From the NCBI GenBank assembly GCA_902826935.1, contig CADEGR010000017.1, positions 1-54,776 on the forward strand: a stretch of DNA of 54,776 nucleotides, written 5' to 3'. Origin of the DNA: an uncultured Alphaproteobacteria bacterium (GTDB lineage: Bacteria > Pseudomonadota > Alphaproteobacteria > Geminicoccales > Geminicoccaceae). Within the stretch, counting starts at the first letter, position 1, and the number at the start of each line of letters is the position of its first letter. The notes under the pieces are model-generated. The model searched no databases. It saw only the letters and a program-made list of their open reading frames with translations, and was not told where the DNA came from. Position numbers and translations under genes: made by a program. This document shows positions 54,018 to 54,776 of the stretch, piece by piece.

Positions 54018-54776
54018 GCGCCGCCCCGCCAGCCCTGCGGCCGGCACCCACGCCCGAGCAGCATGCGGCGGCCGACCCCGCCTGCTCGGTCTGGCTCAGC
54101 GCCTCGGCCGGGACCGGCAAGACCAGGGTCCTGGCCAATCGCATGCTGCGGCTGATGCTGGCCGGCACGCCGCCCGACCAGATCTTGTGCCTGACCTTCA
54201 CCAAGGCCGCCGCCGCCGAGATGGCGACCCGGGTGCAGACCGACCTCGCCCGCTTCGCGACCCTGCCGGCGGCGCAGCTCGCGGCCGAGCTCGGCCAGCT
54301 GCTGGGCTTGCCGGCGAGCACCGCCGAGCTCGAGCGGGCGCGGCAGCTGCTGGCCGGCGTGCTCGATCTGCCGGCCGGCCTGCGGATCATGACGATTCAC
54401 GGCTTTTGCCAGTCGCTCTTGCGCCGCTTCCCGCTCGAGGCCGAGCTCGCGCCGCATTTCCAGGTGATCGAGCCGCGCGCCCAGGCCGAGCTCCTGCGCG
54501 AGGCGCGCCAGCAGGTGCTGGAGGCGAGCCTGCAGCGGCCGGAGCTGCGCGGCCCGGTCGGCACGCTGGCGGTGGCGCTGGGCGAGGCGACCCTGATCGA
54601 GGCCTTGCGCGAGCTGACCGAGCAGCGCCCGAAGCTCGCGCGGCTGATCGAGCGCCATGGCGATCTGGCGGGCGTGCTGGCCGCCTTGAGCCGCCGGCTG
54701 GATGCGCCGGCGGAGGTCACGGCGGCGGCACTCTGCCAGGCCGCCTGCAGCGATCCGGCGCTCGACGAGGCCGGCC
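54014..54776 (+). CDS. addA: Double-strand break repair helicase AddA, 3' end outside window
   Basis: UvrD-like helicase-nuclease subunit of AddAB. The first 254 codons are present. After a Pro/Ala-rich start come the Q motif TPEQHAAADP, Walker A WLSASAGTGKTRVLANRML (near residues 29-47), motif Ia CLTFTKAAAAEM, and MTIHGFCQSLLRRFPLEAELAPHF. The frame stays open to the window end. Starts with ATGA overlap to addB. Confidence 0.96.
   Translation, partial: MSAAPPALRPAPTPEQHAAADPACSVWLSASAGTGKTRVLANRMLRLMLAGTPPDQILCLTFTKAAAAEMATRVQTDLARFATLPAAQLAAELGQLLGLPASTAELERARQLLAGVLDLPAGLRIMTIHGFCQSLLRRFPLEAELAPHFQVIEPRAQAELLREARQQVLEASLQRPELRGPVGTLAVALGEATLIEALRELTEQRPKLARLIERHGDLAGVLAALSRRLDAPAEVTAAALCQAACSDPALDEAG

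Overview
The window is a G+C-rich (about 70 % by eye), gene-dense stretch of a bacterial chromosome that reads as an alphaproteobacterium, most likely of the Rhodospirillales/Geminicoccales type. The grounds are the atpHAGD order, hrcA-grpE, a Phasin_2-type phasin, gltD placed before gltB, and above all the block kdsD-lptC-lptA-lptB-rpoN-ptsN-hprK-rapZ-EIIA(Man)-HPr-ahcY-tsaE-amgK-addB-addA. HPr kinase is the short alphaproteobacterial form. This taxonomic placement is inference from gene content. There are no insertion sequences, prophage genes, integrases or CRISPR arrays.

Layout. 1-4310 (minus): F1 ATP synthase genes, with atpD cut by the window edge. 4471-7348 (minus): a translationally coupled trio of an atypical Ser/Thr kinase fused through one membrane segment to a beta-helix, followed by two FHA-domain proteins. 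7481-11196 (plus): a lipoprotein, a secreted glutathione peroxidase, a peroxiredoxin, and an exported repeat protein that may belong with the kinase. 11209-14264 (minus): argG, grpE, hrcA. 14506-16615: divergent phasin and diguanylate cyclase genes with a shared control region. 16632-22156: MFS transporter, rpmB, phytase-like esterase, BI-1 membrane protein, NYN nuclease with a cold-shock domain, ccdA. 22196-26868: the ybbP/ybbA exporter divergent from tesA, then rsmE. 27028-30398 (plus): ubiA, ycjX, ycjF. 30399-30873: non-coding, ending in a strong terminator, then a tiny repeat-containing lipoprotein. 31186-37255 (minus): gltD-gltB. 37659-39749: uppP, an overlapping convergent epimerase, tRNA-Leu(CAG). 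39878 to the end (plus): a DEDDy exonuclease, the Kdo/LPS-transport genes, sigma-54 with the nitrogen-type PTS, ahcY, tsaE, amgK and addBA.

How the genes work together. KdsD supplies the Kdo precursor arabinose-5-phosphate, LptC/A/B carry LPS across the envelope, and UppP recycles the lipid carrier. The PtsN/HPr/HPr-kinase/EIIA-Man/RapZ set is a regulatory phosphorelay next to sigma-54, while GltBD assimilates nitrogen. The less ordinary parts are the kinase/beta-helix/FHA trio, the paired phasin/diguanylate-cyclase promoters carrying the same 12-bp motif, a 26-bp dyad between gltD and uppP, and the candidate small RNA or long 3' UTR at 30399-30788.

Start codons were chosen by ribosome-binding site, family N-terminus and overlap with neighbours. 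Several differ from the longest open frame, and three (atpH, the diguanylate cyclase, the phytase-like gene) are called as TTG. All functions are from motif recognition by eye; no database search was run.
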